NCBI GenBank assembly: GCA_026027325.1
Contig: JAMSLZ010000003.1
Location: 1,984,001 to 2,048,000 of the forward strand
Direction: 5' to 3'
Length of the DNA stretch: 64,000 bases
From: Actinomucor elegans
Lineage: Eukaryota; Mucoromycota; Mucoromycetes; Mucorales; Mucoraceae
Under the pieces are notes generated by a model. It did no database searches. It worked only from the letters and a program-made list of their open reading frames with translations, and had not been told where the DNA came from. This document shows positions 1-11,900 of this stretch, one piece after another (position 1 is the stretch's first letter; every line of letters begins with the position of its first letter). Both the position numbers and the translations under genes were made by a program.

Positions 1-3000
1 ATCCATTCTATAATATACATGTAATTGCTCTTTTATAAGCAGGATAGGGCTCTTTCTTCCTGCTGCAAAACATCTGATGGAACGACTTGGGCGGTAGGTG
101 AAGTATTTATTACAGAGAAAAAGTTTACAAGGTACGAGGGCGTCTATTGAGTTTGCTGATTTATATATCTATTCGTCAGTCTTCTTTGGTAACTGAACTT
201 TGGGAATGGTCTATCATTTAAAAGAATAGTGAATACACAATATCTTTCTATGAATACATTTGCCTTTCTTTTCTTTTTTTTTTTTAGCGTACCATGTCAG
301 GTTTCATGATCTAATAAAACAAAGAAAACGCGTTAATGAGTCTACTGTAGTATAGGTAAACGTTTACGACATACTCTATTGACTACCGTACTTCCAACAG
401 CCATGCCGGTACACATGATCATAAAAGTATAGAAATTGTTAACCTTGGCCATTATTTATGAAAATACTGTTGTATAAAATAATCTAGGGTAAAAAAGAGG
501 CAGGAAAAAAAAAAAGGACTATACACACGGAGTTTAAAGTTTTGACAAGGCCTCTCACTCTGTTGACCATTTCTTCATAATCTTTGCATTTTTTGGCTGT
601 AGTTATTTCACATTTGGGCTATGTTTAATAATGTAAAAGCACTTTATGAGTAAGGTGATATAGTTTGTATGAATTATACAGCATTTTTCAAATAAAAAGC
701 TCAAGTATTTCATGGTAGACCCAAAAACCCAGAAAAATTGATTTTTTGCGTGTATACCTTTTGAGTGTCACATCAAACCATTGTACTTTTTCAATGCTCA
801 GCCACTAATAAGCGCTTGCATGGTTAAAAGTAAATTACAATTAAGCTTTCAGCCGTGGCCATGACAGACAATTTGCTGCTGACCACGACTAAAAAATTCC
901 TGTGACACCATGCGACATTGATCATGCAATGTATTCATAGTATGATGTTAAAGTTAAGTATGATGTGGTTTGAGTGCATGTGTTTTTTATGTGGTATCAT
1001 GAAGTTATCATGGTATCGTAGAGTTTCTGGTTATTATACGTATTTGGCTCCGATTACCGCTAGCAGCAAATCAAACCAACTAACTTAGGTGATATGATTT
1101 GGCTTGAACACATCTACAGTATTAGACATCAAATTATGCCGTGTAACAATAGTCTAGGGAATCTGATCTGCAGGATATGCTATTACTGTAGGAAATAACT
1201 AATCGCTTTTTAGAAAATCTTTCGATCCAAATTAGTAATACAGTTAGGTATGCTGGATGCATATAAAGAATTGCAATTGAAGCGATCTCTGTCTGAAGTA
1301 CCGATGCATACAATTTCATACTGTATTCGTTATTATATTATGTATTATTATATACTGCAAGGGAGAAGAACAGTGCCAATACTTAGTATAATTTTACACA
1401 TAAAAAGAATGATCCTAATATTTAAATGGGGGGGAGGTGTCAAAAAAACTGAGAATATTACTATATCAATATTCGCCTGTTTCAACTTATTTTGGATGTC
1501 TCCTTCGTAGTGTTCAATATTACCCAAGAAGACGTTGGTATCCAAATCTTTACCTCGCAAGGAGATATCTTGGTCTGCGCTTAAAACCGATGACATGAAT
1601 ACTTTACAGCAGAAAGCAACTTGTTTTAACCAATTGACTATGAACTGAAGAAGTTCCACTCAATTCTTTGGTGACTCATTTATGGGGGATTTTTGTGCAT
1701 AGCCAAAATGAGGGCTGAATTCGACAACACATGCTACTTGTAAAATTTAAAATTGTCAATGTTGATAAATTCTACAGATTGATTAGATTGACATAAAAAC
1801 AGGAGTCGCACTTATCACAGAGTTGACCATAGGGCTTCCATAATATCCCTCTATGTATACAGCCCTTCTCTTGCAATTTTGGTCCGAAACTGGCCTTCCG
1901 ACAACTAGAAGCACTCATCCATCGTTCCACTTGGTGTTTGTTAGGGCCAAAATGCTGATTTTCTTCAGTGGGAGAAAGGCCATATATCATATAGCATGCT
2001 TACTCGTAAGCAATCGACGGATATGTGATGGCCATAGGAAGTGACAAAAAAAAAAAAGACCCTCCCAGCTATTTTAGAGCGCAATTTTTTTTTTGGCTGG
2101 GAGTGGGGCGTGAAAATGACCTAGATATTATTGAAATCGGTATTAGCGATTGACAAGCCAAAAGATTGTAGTACACTTTATTCAGAAAAAGATGGTGACA
2201 GAAATAAAATGCTTGATACGATTCAATGCTTGGAGGATATAAAATCAATGATACAGTACTGTACAGTATGCATGAGTGCATATGTAGTGCTATGGAGATT
2301 GAACGTTCCTTCAAGTATACTGTTTAACTGCTTGGTATTTTATGTATGCTGTATGTGTGATTTCATTATTGTTGAAGGTGGCCACCTATTAATGATCCAT
2401 ATGAATCAGTATCTCGTCAGGCACTAATAGGCATGATGCACATAATACGGTATGTTCTATCGGACTTAAATGTGAAAAATCAGAATTCAATATTTTATAA
2501 ATCATAAAAAAAAATCACAATGCATTTCTTTCCACAAGGTGGAATCACACCTGTTTATTGGAAATATTACACTGCGTTGTCATGAAATTGTAAACAGTAC
2601 TACGAGAAACATTAAGACTTGCAAATTTTTGCTTCAAACGTTTTACCTCTTCAGTTACAATAACAGAAGGATTCTCATCAATTTAAAAGGGGTTTTTTAT
2701 GTTCTTCCTTAAGAATTCGTTGGTCACTTGATTTTTTCATCTTTTCCAAAATACTTTAGGATCGTCGTAATAGTGTTTGACCCATCACAGAGCTACATGA
2801 ATATGAATACCCAATTGTTTCGCTGCAGCAGAAGCAATCTAGCTTTTATTAGTTTTCTCGCCATCAGAGTAAGTTGTTCTCATCCGGCCCGCAGAGACTG
2901 AGATATCCATATTAAATATGTAGTACAAACCCATTTTTTTTCGCTCCATTTGCCGCTGTCCAATAGTCCTTTGCCATAGATTCAATCACCGTTCAAATCG

Positions 3001-3185
3001 TGACGCCATGAAAGCTGGTATACAGTATTCTCGAGAAAAAGTTTCTTTTTCTTTTTTTTTACTATTGATTTTTTTTTTCTCTAATACCTAAATCATTATA
3101 ATTAGGTTCGTTATTCTAACATCCATCAAATATATACACATTTGCTAAAGACTAATACGCGTCTATTTTTTATTGGATATAGAAA
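1..3185. other. Gene-poor region with coding relics
   Basis: No intact gene could be supported here. The stretch is AT-rich with homopolymer runs. Two minus-strand coding-like scraps lie at 1348-1659 and 1772-1990. A broken Tc1/mariner-type transposase lies near 2530-2910 and is listed separately. One ATCCATC motif lies about 60 nt before the SmG start. The rest shows nothing recognisable. Confidence 0.6.
2530..2915 (-). mobile_element. Decayed Tc1/mariner-type transposase, N-terminal part
   Basis: Reading the minus strand gives a frame with several stops that still spells a helix-turn-helix transposase N-terminus. It contains AAAKQLGIHIH, then a tryptophan and WVKHYYDDP, then DENPSVIVTEEV and LNVSRSTVYNFMTTQCN. 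This order (AAxxLGI helix, WVKxYxxDP, DENP, VSRSTVYNFM) is that of Tc1-like transposases common in Mucorales genomes. Internal stops and the missing DDE catalytic part show that it is dead. No terminal inverted repeats were found by eye. Family assignment rests on motif recognition, not on a search. Confidence 0.7.
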
Positions 3186-3536
3186 ATGGGAAAGACTACT
3201 ACACCAGAATTGAAAAAGTAAATAATAATTTCAATAAACATTTCATCGATCTAAACGCGAAATCTTTTTTGTTGTAGATACATGGACAAGCGTCTTTCAC
3301 TTCAATTAAACGGTAACCGTAAGGTTACAGGTGTTCTTCGTGGTTTTGATCCCTTCATGAACATTGTTTTGGACGAAACAGTTGAAGAGATTAGTGCTAC
3401 TGAGAAGCACAACATCGGCATGGTGGTAATTTATCCTATTCTACACATTGTATGCTAGTATATCTAATTGTACCTCTGTATTTAGGTTATTCGTGGTAAC
3501 AGTATCTCTATCATGGAAGCTCTCGAGCGTATCTAG
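3186..3536 (+). CDS. SNRPG: Small nuclear ribonucleoprotein SmG
   Basis: Three exons (3186-3217, 3278-3425, 3486-3536) give a 76-residue protein, the usual SmG length. The Sm fold is complete: an N-terminal helix, the Sm1 motif with [19 protein letters not shown] and VLDE, and the Sm2 motif IRGNSIS followed by EALE. SmG is one subunit of the heptameric ring bound to spliceosomal U snRNAs in the nucleus. Both introns are about 60 nt. The gene converges on the CLPTM1-like gene, with 173 bp between the stops. The AUG at 3186 is the only one giving the full Sm fold. A Gemin5-like gene, whose family loads Sm rings onto snRNA, lies 47 kb away in the same window, probably by chance. Confidence 0.96.
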
Positions 3537-3709
3537 ACTTATAAACACATTCTCACTCACACACAACCTACGCCACTCTCCAACACTATCCATTACTTAG
3601 TTTCATGTCAACAACTCCCATTAAAAAAAAAAGAAACCAGCTCTTTCTTTCTTTTATGATTATATACATATAGTCTTTATTATATTTCCTTCGAATGATT
3701 ACACTAGTA

Positions 3710-6140
3710 TTATTTATCTTTTTTGGTTTCCTTGTCCTTTTCGGTAACTTGTTCGCCTACTTGGCCATATTCATTAGCACGAGTAGGATCCACTTTGTAA
3801 GCATGTCTTTGATAAAGGTAGACAAAAAACACGAAATCGTCACGAAGACAGGCAAGACGATGCAAAGTAGGCATTTTGATAACAAAAGCAAACAGATCAT
3901 CTATGATTATATGAGTTATAGCGTCATTTTTTATACAAAAAAAAAAAAAAAAAGGCTTCACTTACCAATGAATGTATTGAGAGATTTGTACATTAACGTC
4001 TTCCAAGGCATATGAGCAACCTATGAGTTAAGCATGTTTAGTAGGTATCACTTGACCAATTCTATAAATGTAAACTTACACTCTTGAGTCTATAATTGAT
4101 ATACAATTGAGGCAGCATAGTGATGAAGCCAAACATGTACACAAATTCAACCAATGTCTTGAGCACATAAGAATACCAACTCTTATGTTCATCATAGTAC
4201 AAAGAATAGATAGCGTAACCAGCCAACAAAGGATACGAAAGCCATTTCAAATATTTAAATGCAATAGCATCATACTTGGCAGTTTCGTCTTCTTCTTTTG
4301 TATCCTCCACAGTTTGATGACCAAGCTTTGGCAAAAGAGATCCAGGCACCCAAACAAGCTCGTATTTAAGCGCTTTAAACACCTTCCATAACTCAATCAA
4401 CAAACCAACACCTTGACTGATGAGCACCATGTAAGATGTTTCTTGGTTATTGTCAAACAAATAAAGGAAAATGACGATTTGGAAAAAGATGTTGACAATC
4501 AAGGTACGTACAGAGATACCAGCACTGTTTTGCTTGTTCTTCCAGAAAGCAATATCGTTCTTGAACGCAAGCATTTCAAACAAAGAATGCAAAAGACTGA
4601 CAGCGATCGTTGTACCCAAAAGGACAGGGTTGGTCTCTAAAAACATGCGTTTGACTTCATCCATATCACTTGCTGTCATACCACCAAGAGGACTGTTGGA
4701 TTGTTGCTTCATGGACTCATCCAGGGTAGCAAAGATATTGAATTTCCACATGGAAATAGGTTCAACACGAATAATCAAAGGCAAAGTAGTAACCGTTTCA
4801 TTGATGGCAAACGCGTTGGATTGTAAAACCCAGAAATCGTTAGGGAACACGATAGGCTTATAGAAACCTTCCTTTCCAGAGGGGCTACGTACGAGATTGG
4901 TATCAAATTGAACATCTAAACGAAAACAAAAGCAAAAATTAGCTTCACTTTTTTTTTTTGGTCTTCTTTCTCTTACATTTTAATACAGGTGGTTGCAAAC
5001 CGTTCTTGGGAATGAGCTTGTTATCCATAGGTAAGGATAAAGTGACATTTTGATGCCAGTAAGCTACCAAAGGAGCGCGACGTGTCAAATTACCCAAAAG
5101 ACCAGCACCAAGTCCAACAAGACCTGAAGCACCATGCTGATAATTTTTTGTTATTAAATATTTGTTTATATTACGCGTTTATCCCTTGATTTTACCTCTT
5201 CTTGTTGAACAGGTACTGTTTGCTCTTGATGTACCTCTTGTTCTTGCTCCTCTTCCTGATCATCACCCTTCTTTAATAGGTTCTTTTGTTTGACAACGGA
5301 TTTTTGAGGGTAAAACTTGGTCAAGACTAGTTAAAAATAATAAGATATAGGCTATACATGTTATGATGTTGAAGTGGGTGTTACCATGTCTAAAATAAAC
5401 GATCGAATCAGGATTGAAGGCATCGTGGTTGGGATCAATTGGCATCTCATTTTGTGCAACAAAGATATGAGCGTACAGAGTACCATTGTGCTGAATTGTC
5501 TAAGAAGATGATTAAGTAAGGACGCACAAAACTGTTCCAATCATCATAGTTTTTACCTTTGTAGCAGGAATCTCAATGAGTGTTTCTCGACCTTCGAAAT
5601 TTTGATTATAGCGGATATCTCCAGTTTTATAATCGGGTTTCTTTTGATAATCTCTAAAGTACTCATCTTCACTCACATATACTGACACTTCAAAGGGCGT
5701 TCCTGGTTGCCAAAGAGGAATAAACCTTTCAGGCAGATCAGACAAAGGGACTTCAGGATTAGGATAATAATAAACATCAGCAGGTACACCATAAGCATAG
5801 TCGCGAAGTGTAGTAGAACCAGGAATAAATGTAGATTTGGTAATAACAGGCTGGCTTCCAGAAGCAGTAGAAGAAGGTGTGTTGGTCACAGCTGTTTGAG
5901 GTGGAGTTGTGTTCCATCCTAATAGATTACATGAGAATCATGCGCTCGCGTAATATATAGAGAGATCTTACCTCCAGAAATCGTCTTCATTACCAACCAG
6001 AAAAAGATTATCTGAATAATCAATCCACCAAACTTTTGGAAGAAAGTCTTTTCTTCTGGTGCAGCAGGGTTCTGTCCAGCTGGAGCAGAGGGGCCTCCAG
6101 CTTTGGGTTGAGAAACAACCACCTTTTCATTATTTGACAT
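3710..6140 (-). CDS. CLPTM1: CLPTM1 family transmembrane protein
   Basis: Eight exons read from 6140 down: 5972-6140, 5557-5918, 5385-5499, 5196-5326, 4977-5136, 4080-4915, 3966-4020, 3710-3900. They give 672 residues. The C-terminal half aligns by eye with human CLPTM1: LLETNP-like, LLHSLFEMLAFKNDIAFW, SVRTL, YLFDNN, a KYLKWLSYPLL membrane segment, WYSYVL, MLPQLYINYRLKSVAHMPWK, DDLFAFVIKMP, and a VDPTRANEYG end. It is a multispanning ER/Golgi protein; in animals it is linked to GABA-A receptor trafficking and in fungi its role is not settled. An N-terminal membrane anchor (IIQIIFFWLVM) follows a short cytosolic head. It is divergent from VPS4, with 403 bp between start codons. Confidence 0.95.
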
Positions 6141-6543
6141 TTTGCAATAATAGAAAAAAGATACCTTATTTCCCATATTCCAAGAAATCGTTTTTTTTTT
6201 TATATATGGTACAGTTCGGTCTCCGATCAGGGCTGCCTTCATAACAACCATTCTAGTCATTGTTAAGCTGTCTCATCTCATCTAGATTTCCTTCAGTACG
6301 AGCTTACAATTGGATCTTTTAGTTTGTAAAACTGAATATGTACTTTTGCATTTTTTAGCTATGGATGGCATAATAGTATCTCTTGTTTTTCTCACTGGTG
6401 TGTGACTTCTGTGCTGCATAAAGCATATATATATTCGCCCCAATACCCTACCCACTTTTTTTTGCAGTAAATAATCTCGATTTTTGAGTTACAGGTTCCT
6501 TTTTTTTTCCATCTACTATTTTTCAATTAATATAATAAATACA
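6141..6543. other. Divergent promoter region, CLPTM1 / VPS4
   Basis: This gene-free stretch of about 400 bp lies between two divergent start codons and must hold both promoters. It contains T-rich tracts and a pyrimidine stretch just before the VPS4 start. No operator-like motif could be named. Confidence 0.5.
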
Positions 6544-8203
6544 ATGTCGAATACTGACTTTCTCTCGGTAAGACTACTTCTTTTCCCCGAGATTTCTATC
6601 TAAATAGGATGTAATAATAGAAAGCCATTGACATTGCCAAAAAGGCCACCGAAGAAGATCGAAATGAAAATTATAAAGACGCATATAATCTTTATCAAAA
6701 TTGCTTGGAATACTTTATGACCGCTATTCGATGTAAGTATCTCTACATGGACCTTTATACCTTTTTAGTTAAACCCCCTTTTTCTTTTTCTAGATGAAAA
6801 GAATGATAAATTAAAGGAACGAATTCGCGGCAAATTAATGGAGTACCTTGATAGAGCCGAAACACTTAAAACATTTTTAAATGCTCAAGAAGAAAACAAT
6901 AAGGTTGCTGCTAGTCCTACTTCGAAAAACGGTGCAGCAGCGAAAACAAAGAAAGTGTAAGATAATGATATATATAGAAAAAACCAGCATAGTCTAAGCA
7001 CACTTCCCCTTAGTAATGGATCTGATAAGTCGGACGAAGAAGATGATGCTGATACCAAAAAGATGCGTGCTAGTTTAACAGGCGCTATCTTGACAGAAAA
7101 GCCCAATGTGAGCTGGAACGATGTAGCAGGTTTGGAACTGGCTAAAGAAGCTTTGAAAGAAGCTGTCATTTTGCCCATCAAGTTTCCTCATTTATTCACT
7201 GGACAACGTAAACCTTGGCGAGGTATTTTGCTTTATGGACCTCCAGGTACTGGTAAGTCTTACTTGGCCAAAGCAGTTGCAACCGAATCGAATGCCACCT
7301 TCTTTTCCGTATCTTCTTCTGATCTTGTTTCCAAATGGCTCGGTGAAAGTGAAAGGTAAGTGTCATGCGTTATGATAGAGTATAAATAAATAACCATCTG
7401 GTTTAGATTGGTCAAACAGTTGTTTCAAATGGCCCGTGAAAGTAAACCTGCCATTGTTTTCATCGATGAAGTGGATTCCCTGTGTGGTTCGAGAGGTGAA
7501 GGTGAATCAGAAGCTTCTCGTCGTATCAAGACTGAGTTTTTGGTTCAAATGAACGGTGTGGGTAATGATATGGATGGCGTTCTTGTTCTTGGAGCTACAA
7601 ATATACCTTGGCAGTTAGATTCTGCTATTAGAAGAAGGTATACCTTATAAAATTTAGGAATAGCTTTTTGTAACTAATCCCACCGAGTAGATTTGAAAGA
7701 CGTATATACATTCCACTTCCTGATGCCAATGCTAGAGCCAACCTATTTGCTTTGAACGTTGGTAATACACCTTGTACTTTATCGCAACAAGAATTCAAAC
7801 AACTGGCCGATATGACAGATGGGTACTCTGGATCAGATATTGCTGTATTGGTTAGAGATGCGTTAATGCAACCCATCCGTAAAGTGCAAAGTGCTACACA
7901 TTTCAAATCAGTAAGTAGCCAAAGTTTGAAGTTGAACTGTACCTAAATCTATTTTGTATATAGGTGACTGCTCCTTCCCGTACGAATCCAGGTACAACAG
8001 GCCAGTATTGGACGCCTTGTTCACCTGGTGATCCTGCAGCTCAAGTCATGAACTGGATGAACATCGAAGGAGATCAATTAATGGAACCAGATTTAACGAT
8101 CCAAGATTTTCTTAAAGCTGTTCAAAGCTCTCGACCTACTGTCAATGAGGTTGATATTAAGCAGCACGTTAGCTTTACTCAAGACTTTGGTCAGGAAGGA
8201 TAA
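6544..8203 (+). CDS. VPS4: Vacuolar sorting AAA ATPase Vps4
   Basis: Seven exons (6544-6567, 6621-6732, 6794-6956, 7014-7355, 7407-7637, 7691-7910, 7964-8203) encode 443 residues, the family length. The N-terminal MIT domain (about residues 5-75, [15 protein letters not shown] and [12 protein letters not shown]) binds ESCRT-III tails. After a linker the AAA domain shows Walker A GPPGTGKS, Walker [11 protein letters not shown], and [15 protein letters not shown] with the arginine finger. The Vps4 C-terminal region ends with [13 protein letters not shown] and a final helix. The enzyme hydrolyses ATP to disassemble ESCRT-III at endosomes. The stop codon lies only 28 bp from the stop of the convergent MAD2 gene. 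Confidence 0.97.
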
Positions 8204-8231
8204 CAGTAATAAAATAGATATGTTTGTTTAT

Positions 8232-9182
8232 TTAAAAAGTCTCGTCTAGCTTGTAAGCTACAAAAGAATCCACTTTATGAATAAGCGTATTGATGGATTG
8301 CAATCGTACATGCTCTCCTCCACCTGCAATTAAATGAGGACCACTATCTCCCCATGCTTCTGGCACCTGTACGTCTTTATTCGCATAGACAAGCACATTA
8401 AATGTACCTGCATATAAACTGTCAGCTTGATACGTTGTGTGTATGTTGCTAAAACTTACAATCGTCGGTATCTAGTTCAGGCAAATACGACACACTTGCT
8501 GTGATCTGACGAAGGATCGCTCTGATTTGTTTTATCGTCGTTTGTTGGATGATATTTGCCCTATAACAAAATCAAAACGTCAATTACCTCTTTTCTCTGT
8601 AAAAGTAACCCGCAAAAAAAAAAACTAACTCTGCAGGTGGTATGTTCTCTGCCATAGGAAGGCCATTTTCACCATTGACTTCGACATTAAAGTTCCAACG
8701 TTCTAACACCTCCATGGTATCTTTTGATTTAATCGCAATGACGAGTTTGCTAATTGTATTATTCTCTAGCCATACTGTACAAGATTCACATTAGTGGCTA
8801 CAATGTTTAAAGGGTGCTGTTTTATACTTTTCAATTGCTGGGTGATCTTGGAAATATATGCTGTCAATTCGGGATTGGTCGAAGTCAAGACTTTCATGCC
8901 ATATTTCGTGACCATTTTAAAGTCTTCTTCTGGGTATAATCCACGTTGATATAAAATACTTGAAGACATGTATTAATTGAATGTTGACATTTGCTATGAT
9001 TCGACTTCATTGTGATTTACCTGTTCAATCCACATTCTAGAAGCGCGTGAACGCGTAATATAAAAACATGTCTTTCGAATTAGATAGGCTCAAGTTATAG
9101 ATACAAGCATTGTCTTACCGAAAAATTGAACTACAAGAGAGGAAGAGCCTGCCAAATTGATAGAAGAGTTGAGGTCGTCCAT
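8232..9182 (-). CDS. MAD2: Spindle checkpoint protein Mad2 (HORMA domain)
   Basis: Six exons from 9182 down (9119-9182, 9021-9036, 8828-8958, 8630-8774, 8460-8560, 8232-8407) give 210 residues; human MAD2 has 205. Landmarks in order are SINLAGSSSLVVQFF, ECGLNSILYQRGLYPEEDF, KLVIAI, EVLERWNFNVEV, IRAILRQITASVSYLPEL, and the safety-belt end VPEAWGDSGPHL with VRLQSINT and FVAYKL. Mad2 binds Mad1 and Cdc20 at unattached kinetochores and inhibits the APC/C. The second exon is only 16 nt. It is needed to join VQFF to the LNSILYQRG strand and keeps the frame. Introns are 53-103 nt. Confidence 0.95.
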
Positions 9183-10199
9183 TATCAAGTGAAAGGAAGA
9201 AAAAAAAAAGTTGTTCATGCGGAGTGTCAGTTTGAATCGCTTTTGTTCTCAGGCTAAACAGTCCAAAGGAGGAGGCGCCGATATCTTGAAAGAGAAACTT
9301 GCAGAAGGAACATTATATACGAGCTTGATAGATATTCTTTTCTACGCACCAACGATGCATCATTTCAAATAACGGAACTTCTGAATGACCTGCTATTAAA
9401 AACTTTTGTGAGCAAAGGTTTCGGTCTGATATGATCTTTACTGTTTATACATATTGGATATACATGCAAAAGTGAATATATTCACTTAGGAAATAGTATA
9501 TATGCAAAAAAAAAATAAGTCTTCAGTGCCAACGTAGGCTTATATTGTATTGGAAGTCGAGATAATTTAATTAGCAAAATATTCTACATCTTACCCATAA
9601 TTATTAGTACTTTCAAGACTTGGGTATCCATTTCGCTATGTGCTCCACCAATACTATGTACAGTATCAATATCAGATAATATGATAGCTCGTTATCAATG
9701 GTTATTTATGTACTGGCTTGATGAACGCATCCTATTATGACTATTATCTGTTCAATATACATGTTTTGAACGATAGCAAAGTGAAAATAATATATCTCTA
9801 AGCTGCCTGTTTGCATCTTTTGAGGTTTGTATACAAAATCTATTGGAGATGCAGCAGTTAAGATACAGCTATAGCATACACATTTTGCATTTAGCTACAT
9901 TTATTCCACGCGTTAGCTACACATATATAGAACAAGCTTGAAGCAGTTCATAATAATATATAGCGCGATTGGTGTGAGTAGAGCACATGGAGTTGGGATA
10001 GCAATTGCCTTAATCAAAGACTTTAAAGTGCATACTAGCAAGAGGAAGTGGAACAGAAGGAGCACATGTACCATATAGTAATAGGGTTGATAGTATAGCT
10101 GTCCGTCTTTGATCTGTATTTATACGGATAAAGGGACTTGGTTGGAATCAGTACATGGTTTGGCTATGGAGCGAAGAGGTAAATAATAAGCTCATATTT

Positions 10200-11015
10200 A
10201 TGAGCATTTCTAGCATTCTAGTGGACATACAACATTCAGAATATGGGAGACTATTCAAACACAATACCAAACCAAGTTCAACCCAAGAGATCAGTTAATG
10301 ATTAGATCTAAATTACCTAAAATGCGTATTCTTTGCAGTTAATTGCTAAAATTTAATGTATCCTCTATATTATAGATAAATTACAATTGTAGTAGATGCA
10401 GCACTTCATTCTAAACGCTTACTATTCATCAGATGTGATATTAAAGCAAGCTCGACCGAGGGATATAGAGAAGCTAAGAACGCAAAGGTGGCTGGAATTG
10501 GGAGACACCATTGCTTAGACTAGATAGTAGTGCTTGTGACTACTGTATATGAATATCAATTCAACGGTGTCCATTTTTCGTATTTTTTTTTTCTCAAGCG
10601 TTTTGTATCATTTAATAATTGCGTTTATGAGTGAGAATACTGAATCTGTTTAATAGACTGTCCTTTTGCAATTTTCAGTCATATGAAATGGATACCATTT
10701 ATAGTTAATTATTGGAGATTGCAGTATACTGACTGTACTACAGTTCATCAAAAGTCCTTATATGTAAAATAGTTCACTTTGAGTATGACACTTATCAGAT
10801 GCGATATGAAACCGAGATCGGTTGAAAGATCTATAGATCATTTGTGCCAGGCTATCTAAAATACATGACCATTATAGTCAATTGCTAGAATGCAATATAT
10901 CTATTGAACTCGAGTCAAATAAGGATGTTAACCGATACAATGCTTTATTCCAAACATGTACCAGTCATCAGGTACTATATTGAGCAGGAACTGGTCGGAT
11001 ATATCGAGAAGTTTT
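10200..11015 (+). repeat. Degenerate tandem block of the dispersed repeat
   Basis: Within this block the same word order recurs: a CAGATG(C/T)GATAT core (about 10428 and 10792, weaker at 10963), an AGTTAATTGCTA or AGTCAATTGCTAGAATG word (10341, 10879, weaker at 10702), and GATGCAGCA..CATTC before the core (10396). The spacing suggests units of roughly 170-185 bp, strongly diverged. No coding potential is seen. The boundaries are approximate. Confidence 0.6.
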
Positions 11016-11644
11016 AAAAAGGCTCGGATTTCAGAAAAATCTTAAGGGTGGATATATCTTTAGGACCAAATGTTCGATTATTGTTTTTGTATTTTATGAA
11101 ACATGTTAGCATCATTTGTCTATCAGCATATTTTATTATTCAAATGTCAGCTTAAAAGGACTTAAGAAATTTTATTTGGCTAAAGACAAAAAATATAATG
11201 GTTTTCGACAACCAATCATGATCCTGTCAACATCAACTCTTCTTTGCCCATTTTCATTGGATGACGGTAAATCTACAAGTTTTGTTTATATAGCATTGAT
11301 TGATGTAATAAGTACATTAGATTTTTTTCATATCTATAGCGTTTACCTTGATGGAAAGCCAGTTTTTTCTACTTTTTTTTAAATGTGTCTATAACTATAA
11401 CTCGTATGTTTCTTAAGATAAAAATTAGTTGCATACTCGTATTTATTATTATATCTCTTTTTTTTTGTAGATTAAGGTTTTATTAAACTTCAAGAGCGTC
11501 TCATCACAGAGATGAGGCTTGAATACTTAATATAAAAGCATCTAGGTACTTATATCCTATGCACCATATATATCCTTAAAAACGATACTTTCATACTCCA
11601 CAGAAAAGAAAATTCGGAAATTTTTTAAAATTAGTCCATTTTGA

Positions 11645-11900
11645 ATATAACATTTGTTAGTGATTCTGGTTTAATGTCGCATTTGATGACAATTAAATGT
11701 TAAGAATGAGTCATTTCATTAACTAGAACTGTTAATCGACTCGTTTGATTTGTATTTTACAATTCAGCAAATGGCAGTAGAGACATGCATTTAACATGGT
11801 ATAACGCCACTAATCTATAGGACTCTTGACCAGTCTTGATTTAATATCACTTCAGAATAATCACTCGAGTCCAGAATGAAATGTTACATCTATTAAAAAG
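11645..11900 (-). repeat. Dispersed repeat copies, reverse orientation
   Basis: Two minus-strand copies sit close together. The first has AATGTCGCATTTGATGAC and then AAGAATGAGTCATTT, about 11671-11720. The second has CAGTCTTGATTTAATATCAC and then CCAGAATGAAATGTTACATC, about 11831-11892. Both are the reverse complement of the core plus the upstream GATGCAACA..CATTC word of the family. Confidence 0.55.
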
